From positions 41,815 to 61,064 of the forward strand of contig DBXH01000051.1 in assembly GCA_002309335.1 (NCBI GenBank): DNA of 19,250 nt, in the 5' to 3' direction. Positions 1 through 6,493 of this stretch are shown in pieces. Made by a program: the position numbers and the translations under genes. Under the pieces are notes generated by a model. It was not told where the DNA came from, searched no databases, and saw only the letters and a program-made list of their open reading frames with translations. This stretch comes from Bacteroidales bacterium UBA1217 (GTDB lineage Bacteria; Bacteroidota; Bacteroidia; Bacteroidales; P3). Position 1 is the stretch's first letter; every line of letters starts with the position of its first letter.

Positions 1-458
1 TTGGCACCCGTCACGCGGAAACCGTCAATCAGGCAGGCGTGAGCCTCGCTGTCGTATACGATAACGTCGCGCAGGCTGACGATGGTGTCAAGGATGCTGA
101 TCTGACCCTGATAGCCGAAATTGAGCAGGTAGCCGTATTTCTTGTGTGTATACTCACACAGCATCGACTCAACCTCTTCGTGCAGAGCAGTGTGACCGCT
201 CATCATACGGGCACCCATCGGATAAGCCAAACCCCAGCGGCGTGCACCCTCCTCGTCGGCAGCGCGAACCTCAGGATTGTTGGCCAAACCCAGATAGTTG
301 TTCAGGCTCCAGTTCAAGACCTTCTTGCCGTTGAACATCATTTCGGGACCAAGCTCACCCTCCAATTTCGGGAAATAAAAATAACCGTCAGCCAACTTGC
401 GGTACTGACCCAACGGGCCACCGGTCGACTCTTTAATACGTTCAAAAATATCTTTCAT
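1..458 (-). CDS. Alpha-oxoamine synthase family PLP enzyme (5' part, cut by window start)
   Basis: I translated this by hand on the minus strand from ATG at 458-456. About 152 codons are present and the frame stays open to the window edge. The N-terminus reads MKDIFERIKESTGG. Two family hallmarks follow: an NNYLGL motif near residue 53, and GARMMSGHT near residue 82. Both are typical of the class II fold-type I PLP enzymes that condense an acyl-CoA with an amino acid (8-amino-7-oxononanoate synthase, 2-amino-3-ketobutyrate CoA ligase, serine palmitoyltransferase). The PLP lysine lies in the missing C-terminal part. Bacteroidetes usually carry several paralogues, so sphingolipid, biotin or threonine metabolism cannot be chosen from this fragment. 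A good minus-strand promoter lies about 85 bp upstream, so it is probably transcribed separately from the gene ending at 682. Confidence 0.85.
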   Translation of the reverse strand, partial: MKDIFERIKESTGGPLGQYRKLADGYFYFPKLEGELGPEMMFNGKKVLNWSLNNYLGLANNPEVRAADEEGARRWGLAYPMGARMMSGHTALHEEVESMLCEYTHKKYGYLLNFGYQGQISILDTIVSLRDVIVYDSEAHACLIDGFRVTGA

Positions 459-540
459 ATTATTAAAATTTTTATTTATTTCTACACAACATCGTCATTT
501 ACAGCCATTAGTAACTAAGGCCGCATAACAGTTCAAAAAG

Positions 541-573
541 CAAAGATAATAAAAAATCTTAAAACAGCACAAC
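541..573 (-). promoter_or_regulatory. Bacteroidetes-type promoter for the oxoamine synthase gene
   Basis: On the minus strand TATCTTTG (548 down to 541) is a perfect match to the Bacteroidetes -7 consensus TAnnTTTG. A GTTG at 573-570, with a 21-nt spacer, is a one-mismatch version of the -33 TTTG element. The predicted transcript would start near 535, giving a leader of roughly 75 nt before the ATG at 458. The -7 box is strong and the -33 box is weak. Confidence 0.55.
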
Positions 574-617
574 AATCTTTGAGAACACCGATAAAAAATA
601 GCACACGAAATAAAACA

Positions 618-646
618 CATCGCCCCACACATTGTGCAGGGCGATG
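618..646 (-). terminator. Rho-independent-like terminator after the T9SS repeat protein
   Basis: CATCGCCC (618-625) pairs perfectly with GGGCGATG (639-646). The inner segment can add four more pairs (CACA/TGTG) with a 2-nt bulge. Read on the minus strand, the hairpin is followed by TGTTTTATTT. It begins 36 bp past the stop codon of the minus-strand gene ending at 682. It also separates that transcript from the downstream oxoamine synthase promoter. Confidence 0.65.
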
Positions 647-681
647 ATGATTTATATGTCATAACATCGATCTAAAGTCTG

Positions 682-2661
682 TTATTTTTTGACAATTGTC
701 TTTATGCCATATTTCTCTTTGTTGCGGATCAAAAGGAGGTACTGTCCTGCTGGGAGGTCTTTGATATCGACTTCCACCACACTATTAATGCCTTTCTTGC
801 CAAGCATTGTCTTGCCGTTCATATCAAATATCGTCATATCATAAACATAGGACTGATTTGTCCTTATGGTCAGCAGTCCGTTTGTCGGGTTTGGCGAGAC
901 GGTGAAATCCAAAGTCCCAGCCACATCTATGCCTTCTGCCCAAGCAGAGTCGAAATATAGGATGGCCGTGAAGAGCGTGTCCTGCATCACGGTGACGATG
1001 CGGGGCATCTCCGTCTCGCCATCCGACCAGCTGTCGAAGCGACAGAACATAGCGGGGATAACCGTCAGCGTGGCCTCGTCGCCTTCAAAGTAGACGCCGC
1101 CGCCAGTGACCGTGCCCCACTCGCTGTTGTTGGCGGCCGTCTGCACGGTATATTCCGGCCTCTCCTCAAAGTAGGCCACAAAGGCGGTGTCGCTGGTGAG
1201 GAAGACCACGCGAGGATTGTCCGTCACACCGTCGTTCCAGTGCGCGAACTTGAAGCAGTTATCGAATGGTATTGCAGTAATGGTGTTGTTTGTTCCGCCA
1301 GAATATGTGCCGCCGCCGGTGACGGTGCCCATCGTCTCGTCCGACACAGAGACCTGGAGGGTGAACATTTGGGCGCTAACATCCTCGAAGTAGGCGACAA
1401 AAGCGGTATCGCTGATGAGGTGCACAATGCGAGGGTTGGCAGTTATGCCGTCGTTCCATTGGACAAACCTGTGGCCAAGTTCCGGTGTAGCAGCAATGGT
1501 GACATCCGAGGCATAGTAGGTGCCGCCGCCGGTGACGGTACCCATCGCGTCATCAGACGCTGTGACCTGCAGGTTGAACGTTTGGGTACATTGGAAGGTT
1601 GCGACAAACGTCGTGTCACCAGTGAGGTACACTACTCTTGGATTCTCAGTACTGCCGTCGTTCCACGAAACGAAGGCAAAGCCCGGCGCAGCAACAGCCT
1701 CAATGGTGTCGTTGCTCTCGTCGGGGAAGCGTCCGCCGCCAAGCACCTCGCCCCAGCCCACCTCGTTGGGTTCGGCATTTAAGTCCCATTTGTCCACAAT
1801 GACAAGGTAATATCCGAATGGACTTTCAGGCCAGTCGCTAATCCAGTAGTTGAACATAGGACCGATTTGCATATCCCAAAAAGCGTAAGGCCGGCCCACT
1901 CCCAAGCATTGGGGGCATTCGAGAATAGATAGGGCGTGTGGTGGGCAATATAAAATATCATGATAGTCACTTGCGTCACAGCCATTTTTGTTGTCCAACA
2001 TATAGTCCCCCTCGTCCCGAATGTCGACATAAAACGTGGACACCATCCCATTGCTGTTAGGTGTATTCATAGAGCCGACGATGTAGAAATCGGAGTCTAC
2101 CCACACTGGCTGTTCAAAATAAGCCTCATATATATAGCAGTACTGGATAAACTCGTCGTTCCATCCCTGGCGGAACTCCATAACGCGCGCCGTGGCCGTG
2201 TCCCACCTCACCGAGTCGAGCAGTTGAAGCCGGACTTCGACGTCAATTCCCTGAATAGTCCGGCCAGTCTCCGTCATCTGGTATATGTACATATATTCGG
2301 GATTTTTCAGGTTCCCCGGGGCACCGTCGACCGTTGGCGGAGTGTAGGCATTCACCATAGCCGCCAATCCTTTCACCTTCATACGCCCGTTGTGGGCATA
2401 TTCCCATTTGGCAAGCTCGCCTGAAAAAATTCTGCCAAACTTATACTTGAAGCAGAGGCAGCTGTCATATACGCCCTTGGGATGCCAATAGGGGCAGTCG
2501 TCAAACCATTTGGTGTAATAGTACTTGTCGCAGCGCGGGGTCGCTGGTATCGTGTCGCCCGGAACCGACGGACTTGACTTAGAGGCAAAAGCCTTTTGCG
2601 GCACAAAGGCCAGAAATCCGAGCACTGCAAAGAGTGCGATTTTGGTAATAATTCTGCTCAT
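682..2661 (-). CDS. Secreted InlB-B-type repeat protein with T9SS C-terminal sorting domain
   Basis: This 659-residue protein is probably exported through the Sec system and then the type IX secretion system. An N-terminal signal peptide has a hydrophobic core at about residues 7-20 and a likely cleavage near AFA-SKS. Residues 30-295 form an aromatic- and cysteine-rich region that I do not recognise. From about 300 to 580 there are four tandem repeats with the pattern GTVTGGG, then a W(N/S)DG turn, then NPR(I/V)V and DT.FVA.F. This resembles the divergent InlB B-repeat family, usually a stalk or adhesion module. From about 585 the sequence VSPNPTNG opens a typical Por-system sorting domain ending GIKTIVKK, which directs T9SS export and surface attachment. 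No catalytic motif was found. It is monocistronic, with a terminator downstream and a G10 tract about 96 bp upstream of the start. Its ligand or role is unknown; adhesion is only a guess. Confidence 0.87.
   Translation of the reverse strand: MSRIITKIALFAVLGFLAFVPQKAFASKSSPSVPGDTIPATPRCDKYYYTKWFDDCPYWHPKGVYDSCLCFKYKFGRIFSGELAKWEYAHNGRMKVKGLAAMVNAYTPPTVDGAPGNLKNPEYMYIYQMTETGRTIQGIDVEVRLQLLDSVRWDTATARVMEFRQGWNDEFIQYCYIYEAYFEQPVWVDSDFYIVGSMNTPNSNGMVSTFYVDIRDEGDYMLDNKNGCDASDYHDILYCPPHALSILECPQCLGVGRPYAFWDMQIGPMFNYWISDWPESPFGYYLVIVDKWDLNAEPNEVGWGEVLGGGRFPDESNDTIEAVAAPGFAFVSWNDGSTENPRVVYLTGDTTFVATFQCTQTFNLQVTASDDAMGTVTGGGTYYASDVTIAATPELGHRFVQWNDGITANPRIVHLISDTAFVAYFEDVSAQMFTLQVSVSDETMGTVTGGGTYSGGTNNTITAIPFDNCFKFAHWNDGVTDNPRVVFLTSDTAFVAYFEERPEYTVQTAANNSEWGTVTGGGVYFEGDEATLTVIPAMFCRFDSWSDGETEMPRIVTVMQDTLFTAILYFDSAWAEGIDVAGTLDFTVSPNPTNGLLTIRTNQSYVYDMTIFDMNGKTMLGKKGINSVVEVDIKDLPAGQYLLLIRNKEKYGIKTIVKK
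960..1765 (-). repeat. Four tandem InlB-B-like repeats inside the T9SS protein gene
   Basis: Four coding repeats of roughly 70 codons each begin near 1758, 1548, 1335 and 1118 on the minus strand. They share GGG at the start of the unit, a W(N/S)DG turn, PR(I/V)V and DT.F(V/T)A. The second and third units also share near-identical DNA around the GTVTGGGTY codons. This makes them a possible site for recombination-driven gain or loss of units. Confidence 0.75.
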
Positions 2662-2756
2662 AACAATGTATTTTGGGTATGCAAAAAATTCCTTTTTCTA
2701 AATTTATAGTCACAAAAAAGGGCGATTTCGCTGTAAAAAAAATTAAAAAAAATATA

Positions 2757-2766
2757 CCCCCCCCCC
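2757..2766. repeat. C10 (G10 on minus strand) homopolymer tract
   Basis: Ten consecutive C residues follow an A-rich stretch. On the minus strand this is a G10 tract about 96 bp upstream of the start codon of the T9SS surface protein. It could lie within or next to that gene's promoter. G/C homopolymers of this length are prone to slippage. Confidence 0.9.
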
Positions 2767-2908
2767 GCATAATTCACTGTTTAAGAATGCTTTATCTGAA
2801 AAAGAATTTCATCATTACACTTCTGCAAAAAAAAGCCTTCAAACGGATCCTCATAAAACACTATACTTAAAAAGTTATTAACAAAATTCTATTATAGTTT
2901 ACTAAGGT

Positions 2909-2956
2909 AAAATTTGATAAGAATTTGATAAGAATTTGAGTAAAATTTGATAAGAA
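2909..2956. repeat. AT-rich tandem direct repeats (AATTTGATAAG-like)
   Basis: The unit AATTTGATAAG occurs at 2911-2921 and 2922-2932. A degenerate copy, AATTTGAGT, follows, then another AAAATTTGATAAG ending at 2955. The 11-bp spacing is close to one helical turn. It lies between the two divergent genes and about 250 bp upstream of the TIR-WG promoter. No function is known. Confidence 0.8.
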
Positions 2957-3086
2957 GATGATACCTGGAAATCAGGGGGTTAATTTGGGGCGTTTTTTGC
3001 CCATTTTTGGACCTTTTTTCGGAAAGTTATTAACAATTTTGGAGGGGTGTTTTTCGCAAAAAAAAGTTTGGCACGGCATCCGGAGC

Positions 3087-3103
3087 GCAGGCTTCCAGCC
3101 TGC
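3087..3103. repeat. REP-like palindrome GCAGGCT-TCC-AGCCTGC
   Basis: A perfect 7-bp inverted repeat with a 3-nt loop sits in a GC-rich island (about 3071-3103) inside an otherwise AT-rich region. It can form a stable hairpin in either strand and has no T-tract, so it is a poor terminator. Similar short GC-rich palindromes are known as dispersed REP-type repeats in bacteria. Membership in a repeat family cannot be shown from one copy. Confidence 0.6.
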
Positions 3104-3184
3104 AAAATTGACAGCACGGAAAACATCGACAATAGGTTTGCAATGTCCATCGGTACTTTCCGCACGATTTTAAAGAAAAAGCCT

Positions 3185-3214
3185 TTTGAGGTTTGCAAGT
3201 TTTTTGTATCTTTG
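3185..3214 (+). promoter_or_regulatory. Consensus Bacteroidetes promoter for the TIR-WG gene
   Basis: TTTG at 3185-3188, an 18-nt spacer, and TATCTTTG at 3207-3214 fit the Bacteroidetes primary-sigma consensus (-33 TTTG, -7 TAnnTTTG) exactly in both boxes. Transcription would start about 3220, giving a leader of about 55 nt before the ATG at 3275. Because smpB follows the TIR gene with only a 9-bp gap, this promoter may also feed smpB. Confidence 0.72.
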
Positions 3215-3274
3215 CACATTCAAGCTGCCCGACTACGCAGACCTTAACTTTGTATAAATCAAAATATAACTAAT

Positions 3275-4699
3275 ATGAACCGCGATATTTTCATCAGCTA
3301 CAGCCGCAAGAACCTGACACAAGTAACAGAAGTAAAGAACCAGATCGACCGCTCCTGCGACACTGAATGCTGGATTGACCTCAAAGGTATAGAGAGCGGC
3401 TCGGAAATGTTCCTGCGCGACATCGTGGGTGGTATCGACGCCTGTAAGGTGTTCCTCTTTATGCTCAGCCGCGAGTCGATGGAGTCAGAGTATGCTCTGC
3501 TGGAACTCAACTACGCAAAGGAGAACGGCAAACGTGTGGTGCTTGTAAACATCGACGACTGCCGTATGAACGGCATCTTTCAGTTCAAATACAGCCTTAC
3601 CGACACCATTGCGTGGAACAACCCGCACCAACGTGAAAAACTGCTGCGCGATGTGAAACGCTGGGTGGGAAGCAGTTTACAGCAAGAGCTACCTCAAATA
3701 GAACGAAAGACTTCGCCAAAGGATGTATTGTTGGATATACGCCGAGACGGCAAATGGGGGTTCGCCAATGCCAACGGCGATATTGTTATTCCTTGTAAAT
3801 GGGACAACGTATGGTATTTTAGAGAAGGACTTGCGAAAGTCGTGGAAGGCATTGGCTCCAATGCAAGATATAGCTATATTGACAGAAAGGGCAATGTAGT
3901 AATACCGCCTCTTAATACCACTTCGATCCCAGGAGATTTCCACGAAGGATTGGCTAATGTTAAAAAATGGTTCGATAATGGTTTTATTGATAAGAATGGA
4001 AAAATGGTGATTCCTTTTATTTGGAAAGATGCATACAATAAAAACCAGTTCGACTTCAATGAAGGTATGGCCGCTGTTATGGACAAAAACAATAGGTGGG
4101 TATATATCGATAAAAACGGGGATGTAAAGATTGAGTGGAAAATATCGTCAGACAGACGTTGCATAGCATATAACTTCAGCGAAGGGTTAGCTCAAGTTAA
4201 GGACAGTAAAGGATGGGGATTTATAGACAAGAACGGCAGATTGGTTATTCCTTGCCAGTGGGAAAGTGCTGGAGGATTTAGTGATGGTCTAGCATCGGTT
4301 CGGGATAACAATGACAATTATGGATATATTGACAAGAGCGGCAGATTGGTTATTCCTTGTATCTGGAAAAAAGGCTGGGCTAGTTTTAATGAAGGTCTTG
4401 CGTATGTCGGGGACAACAACGGCAAATACGGTTTTATTGACAAAAGCGGACGCATAATAATTCCTTGCCAATATGGGTGGGCAAAGGATTTCAGCGAAGG
4501 TCTTGCAGCAGTATATGACACTGAAAAAAAAGGATATGGCTACATTGATAAGAACGGACGTATCGTTATTCCTTGCCAATGGAAAGAAGCATACGATTTT
4601 GGAGCATGTGGAGAAGGGTACGCAAGAGTTGTCGACAGCAGAGGGAAATATGCATATATTGATAGGACGGGTAGCGTAGTACTCTGGTCAACCTTATAA
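3275..4699 (+). CDS. TIR-domain protein with C-terminal WG-repeat array
   Basis: 474 residues in two parts. Residues 1-132 are a bacterial TIR domain: it opens DIFISYSRKN, has WIDL at 33-36, then a core strand CKVFLFMLS (57-65). The segment S71-E-Y-A-L-L-E77 aligns with the SxWCxxE box, where the glutamate is catalytic in TIR NADases, so E77 is the candidate nucleotide-hydrolysis residue. After a short linker (133-157) come about eight WG-type repeats plus a terminal partial one (158-470). Their pattern is G(F/Y)IDK.G...IPCQW followed by F.EGLA.V. Repeats 1 and 5-8 share a cysteine in IPC. WG repeats are thought to form ligand-binding beta-rich arrays. There is no signal peptide, so it is probably cytoplasmic. 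Known bacterial TIR proteins often act in NAD-depleting anti-phage defence or as effectors. Here the WG array would be the sensor, which is inference. It has its own promoter, and smpB follows after 9 bp. Confidence 0.92.
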   Translation: MNRDIFISYSRKNLTQVTEVKNQIDRSCDTECWIDLKGIESGSEMFLRDIVGGIDACKVFLFMLSRESMESEYALLELNYAKENGKRVVLVNIDDCRMNGIFQFKYSLTDTIAWNNPHQREKLLRDVKRWVGSSLQQELPQIERKTSPKDVLLDIRRDGKWGFANANGDIVIPCKWDNVWYFREGLAKVVEGIGSNARYSYIDRKGNVVIPPLNTTSIPGDFHEGLANVKKWFDNGFIDKNGKMVIPFIWKDAYNKNQFDFNEGMAAVMDKNNRWVYIDKNGDVKIEWKISSDRRCIAYNFSEGLAQVKDSKGWGFIDKNGRLVIPCQWESAGGFSDGLASVRDNNDNYGYIDKSGRLVIPCIWKKGWASFNEGLAYVGDNNGKYGFIDKSGRIIIPCQYGWAKDFSEGLAAVYDTEKKGYGYIDKNGRIVIPCQWKEAYDFGACGEGYARVVDSRGKYAYIDRTGSVVLWSTL

Positions 4700-4708
4700 C
4701 CGACACAA

Positions 4709-5161
4709 ATGGAAGCCAAGAATATCATCGAAATAAAGAATAAGAAGGCGGAATATCAGTACTTTCTGATGGATTCGTACACAGCAGGACTTGTGCTGAC
4801 GGGAACGGAGATAAAAAGCATACGCGAAGGTCGCGCCAACCTGACTGACGCTTACTGTGCATTCATAGGCAACGAGCTGTACGTAAAGCAGATGCACATC
4901 GCCGAATACCGCTTCGGCAGCTGGCTAAACCACGCCGCCAAGCGCGATCGCAAGCTATTGTTGAACCGCAAGGAGCTGCGCAAACTGCAGAACAAAATCA
5001 AGGAGCGCGGATTCACTATCATCCCCACCCTGCTGTATGTCAATCCTGAAGGATATGCCAAACTGGACATCTCGCTGGCACGAGGCAAGAAATTCTTCGA
5101 CAAACGCGAGACTATCAAGGAGAAAGACACCCGCCGCGACCTGGAACGTCAGCTGCGATAA
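4709..5161 (+). CDS. smpB: SsrA-binding protein SmpB
   Basis: SmpB binds tmRNA and delivers it to stalled ribosomes for trans-translation. The 150-residue length is normal. Family landmarks are all present: GTEIKSIREGRANLTDAY in the first third, RKLLLN and KEL in the middle, LYVN.EGYAKL, and LARGKK.FDKRETIKEKD before the basic tail DLERQLR. That tail region inserts into the mRNA channel in characterised SmpB proteins. The ATG is 9 bp after the TIR-WG stop codon. Either it is cotranscribed with that gene, or it has a promoter inside it. The ssrA RNA itself is not in this window. Confidence 0.97.
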   Translation: MEAKNIIEIKNKKAEYQYFLMDSYTAGLVLTGTEIKSIREGRANLTDAYCAFIGNELYVKQMHIAEYRFGSWLNHAAKRDRKLLLNRKELRKLQNKIKERGFTIIPTLLYVNPEGYAKLDISLARGKKFFDKRETIKEKDTRRDLERQLR

Positions 5162-5224
5162 CACTCCCTTTCAACCCTTTTAACCTTTCAAGCGAAGCGA
5201 ACCTATTAAACTTTCAACCATACT
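5162..5224. other. Short pyrimidine-rich smpB-lysC spacer with CTTTCAACC-like repeats
   Basis: The 63-bp gap reads as degenerate CTTTCAACC / CTTTTAACC / CTTTCAAGC units with a final CTTTCAACC just before the lysC start codon. I see no clear -33/-7 promoter and no hairpin with a T-tract. lysC may therefore be read through from smpB. The repeats look like the low-complexity microsatellite drift common in intergenic DNA. Confidence 0.5.
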
Positions 5225-6493
5225 ATGCAAGTCTTCAAATTCGGCGGCGCGTCCGTCAACAGCGTAGAGGCAATAAAAAATATGGCCCACATCGTGGCCG
5301 ATCATCTTGAGGAACCGCTCGTGGTGGTGGTGTCGGCAATGGGCAAAACCACCAACCTGCTCGAAAAATTAATTCCCGGCGTCCCGAAATCGGAGGAGGA
5401 ACGAAAACAACTGATCACACAGTCGAAAGATTATCATCTTGGAATTGCCCAACAGCTCCTGCCTTACAACGATCCGACTTTGGAAAGACTTCATCAACTT
5501 TTTGACCAGCTCGACAAAACTTCGTCCCAAAATCCAACGACTTACAACTTTGACTATGACCAAACCGTTTCTTTTGGCGAAATCATTTCTACTACACTTA
5601 TCTCCGGTTATCTTAACAGCGTTGGAATCAGCAACAAATGGGTTGATGTGCGACAGATTATCCGTACCGACGAGAACTATCGCGAAGGCATCGTCGACTT
5701 CGAGACAACACGACTCCAAGCTCAAGATGTCATCAATTCAAAATTCAAAATTCAAAATTCAAAATTAATTATCACTCAGGGCTTTATTGCCGGAACAGCA
5801 GCTGGCACAACGACGACGTTGGGACGTGAAGGCTCCGACTACAGCGCCTCTATTCTCTCCTACTGCCTCGACGCCAACAGTATGACCATCTGGAAAGATG
5901 TCCCCGGATTCCTTAACGCCGACCCGAAATTCTTTGCCAACACCATTAAAATCAACAAGATTCCATTCAACGAGGCTATCGAATTGGCCTACTATGGAGC
6001 TTCGGTCATCCACCCAAAGACCGTCAAGCCCATTCAAAACAAGGGTATCAGACTTAATATCAAGTCGTTCATCGACCCATCAGCCGAAGGCTCCGTAATT
6101 GGTCCTTTCGAAAGCATCGAGCCGATGACGCCACTTTATATATTTAAAAACAATCAGTTACTCATCTCTATCCAACCCAAGGACTTCTCCTTCATCGCCG
6201 AAGACAACCTACAGACAATTTTTGCCGTACTCGCCAAACTCAATGTCCGTGTCAATATGATGCAGAACTCCGCATTGAGTTTCTCGCTCTGTATGGATTA
6301 CAATGAGATATTACTCAATCAGATACGCGAGAAACTCGAGTCTCACTTCCGACTGGTTTACAACACTGGTCTACAACTGATTACCATCCGCTACTACAAT
6401 CAAATGATTATTGACGAAATTGTTGCCGGCCGCAATATAATACTGCAGCAGCGTTCGCGCACCACAACACATCTTTTAGTTGATTCCAAATGA
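5225..6493 (+). CDS. lysC: Aspartate kinase (monofunctional)
   Basis: It catalyses ATP-dependent phosphorylation of L-aspartate, the first step toward lysine/diaminopimelate, threonine and methionine. It has 422 residues and no homoserine dehydrogenase domain. The kinase domain starts with KFGGASV at residue 5 (usually KFGGTSV). It continues with VVVVSAMGKTTN, SFGEI, ITQGFI, TTLGREGSDYSA (ATP/aspartate site), KDVPGFLNADP and YYGASVIHPKT. ACT-type regulatory sequence follows from about residue 300, so feedback control by an amino acid is expected. The family TTLGREGSDYSA motif is preceded by an unusual insert: residues 171-181 are encoded by four copies of the heptamer AATTCAA. The stop overlaps the next start as ATGA, so the downstream nuclease gene is probably translationally coupled. 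Confidence 0.95.
   Translation: MQVFKFGGASVNSVEAIKNMAHIVADHLEEPLVVVVSAMGKTTNLLEKLIPGVPKSEEERKQLITQSKDYHLGIAQQLLPYNDPTLERLHQLFDQLDKTSSQNPTTYNFDYDQTVSFGEIISTTLISGYLNSVGISNKWVDVRQIIRTDENYREGIVDFETTRLQAQDVINSKFKIQNSKLIITQGFIAGTAAGTTTTLGREGSDYSASILSYCLDANSMTIWKDVPGFLNADPKFFANTIKINKIPFNEAIELAYYGASVIHPKTVKPIQNKGIRLNIKSFIDPSAEGSVIGPFESIEPMTPLYIFKNNQLLISIQPKDFSFIAEDNLQTIFAVLAKLNVRVNMMQNSALSFSLCMDYNEILLNQIREKLESHFRLVYNTGLQLITIRYYNQMIIDEIVAGRNIILQQRSRTTTHLLVDSK
5735..5766. repeat. Heptanucleotide tandem repeat (AATTCAA)x4 inside lysC
   Basis: Four perfect AATTCAA units at 5735-5762 are followed by a partial AATT. They lie in frame within lysC and encode residues 171-181 (NSKFKIQNSKL). This is just before the conserved ITQGF strand, in a loop that is variable in aspartate kinases. 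Seven is not a multiple of three, so gain or loss of one unit would shift the frame. Confidence 0.9.

Larger units (their letters stand above)
2662..3274. other. AT-rich divergent intergenic region
   Basis: This 613-bp stretch separates the leftward T9SS gene from the rightward TIR-WG gene. I see no convincing gene in it; the short open frames are low-complexity A/T-rich translations. It contains a C10 run (2757-2766), tandem AATTTGATAAG-like direct repeats (2909-2956) and a 14-mer AAAGTTATTAACAA occurring twice (2871-2884 and 3023-3036). It also contains a short perfect palindrome (3087-3103) and the promoter of the TIR-WG gene (3185-3214). No consensus promoter for the minus-strand gene stands out. 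The best -7-like match is TAAATTTA at 2699-2706, without a -33 box. Confidence 0.8.

Noticed and set aside
39..518. 159-codon plus-strand open frame at the window start
   Set aside because: It is antisense to the oxoamine synthase fragment, whose motifs (NNYLGL, GARMMSG) are clear on the minus strand.
1240..1782. 180-codon plus-strand open frame
   Set aside because: It lies antisense to the InlB-B repeats; its repetitive look is a shadow of the minus-strand repeats.
2673..2870. Small plus-strand open frame in the divergent intergenic region
   Set aside because: The translation is poly-Lys/Ile-rich from A/T tracts and crosses the C10 run; there is no coding signal.
2909..2956. Tandem repeats as a CRISPR array
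   Set aside because: The units are 11 bp, imperfect and without spacers; they are simple AT-rich tandem repeats.
2988..3010. GGGC-GTTTTTT-GCCC followed by T-rich sequence, a possible terminator
   Set aside because: The stem is only 4 bp and neither flanking gene ends near it.
5369..5725. Minus-strand open frame opposite lysC
   Set aside because: It is antisense to conserved aspartate kinase sequence and shows no domain.
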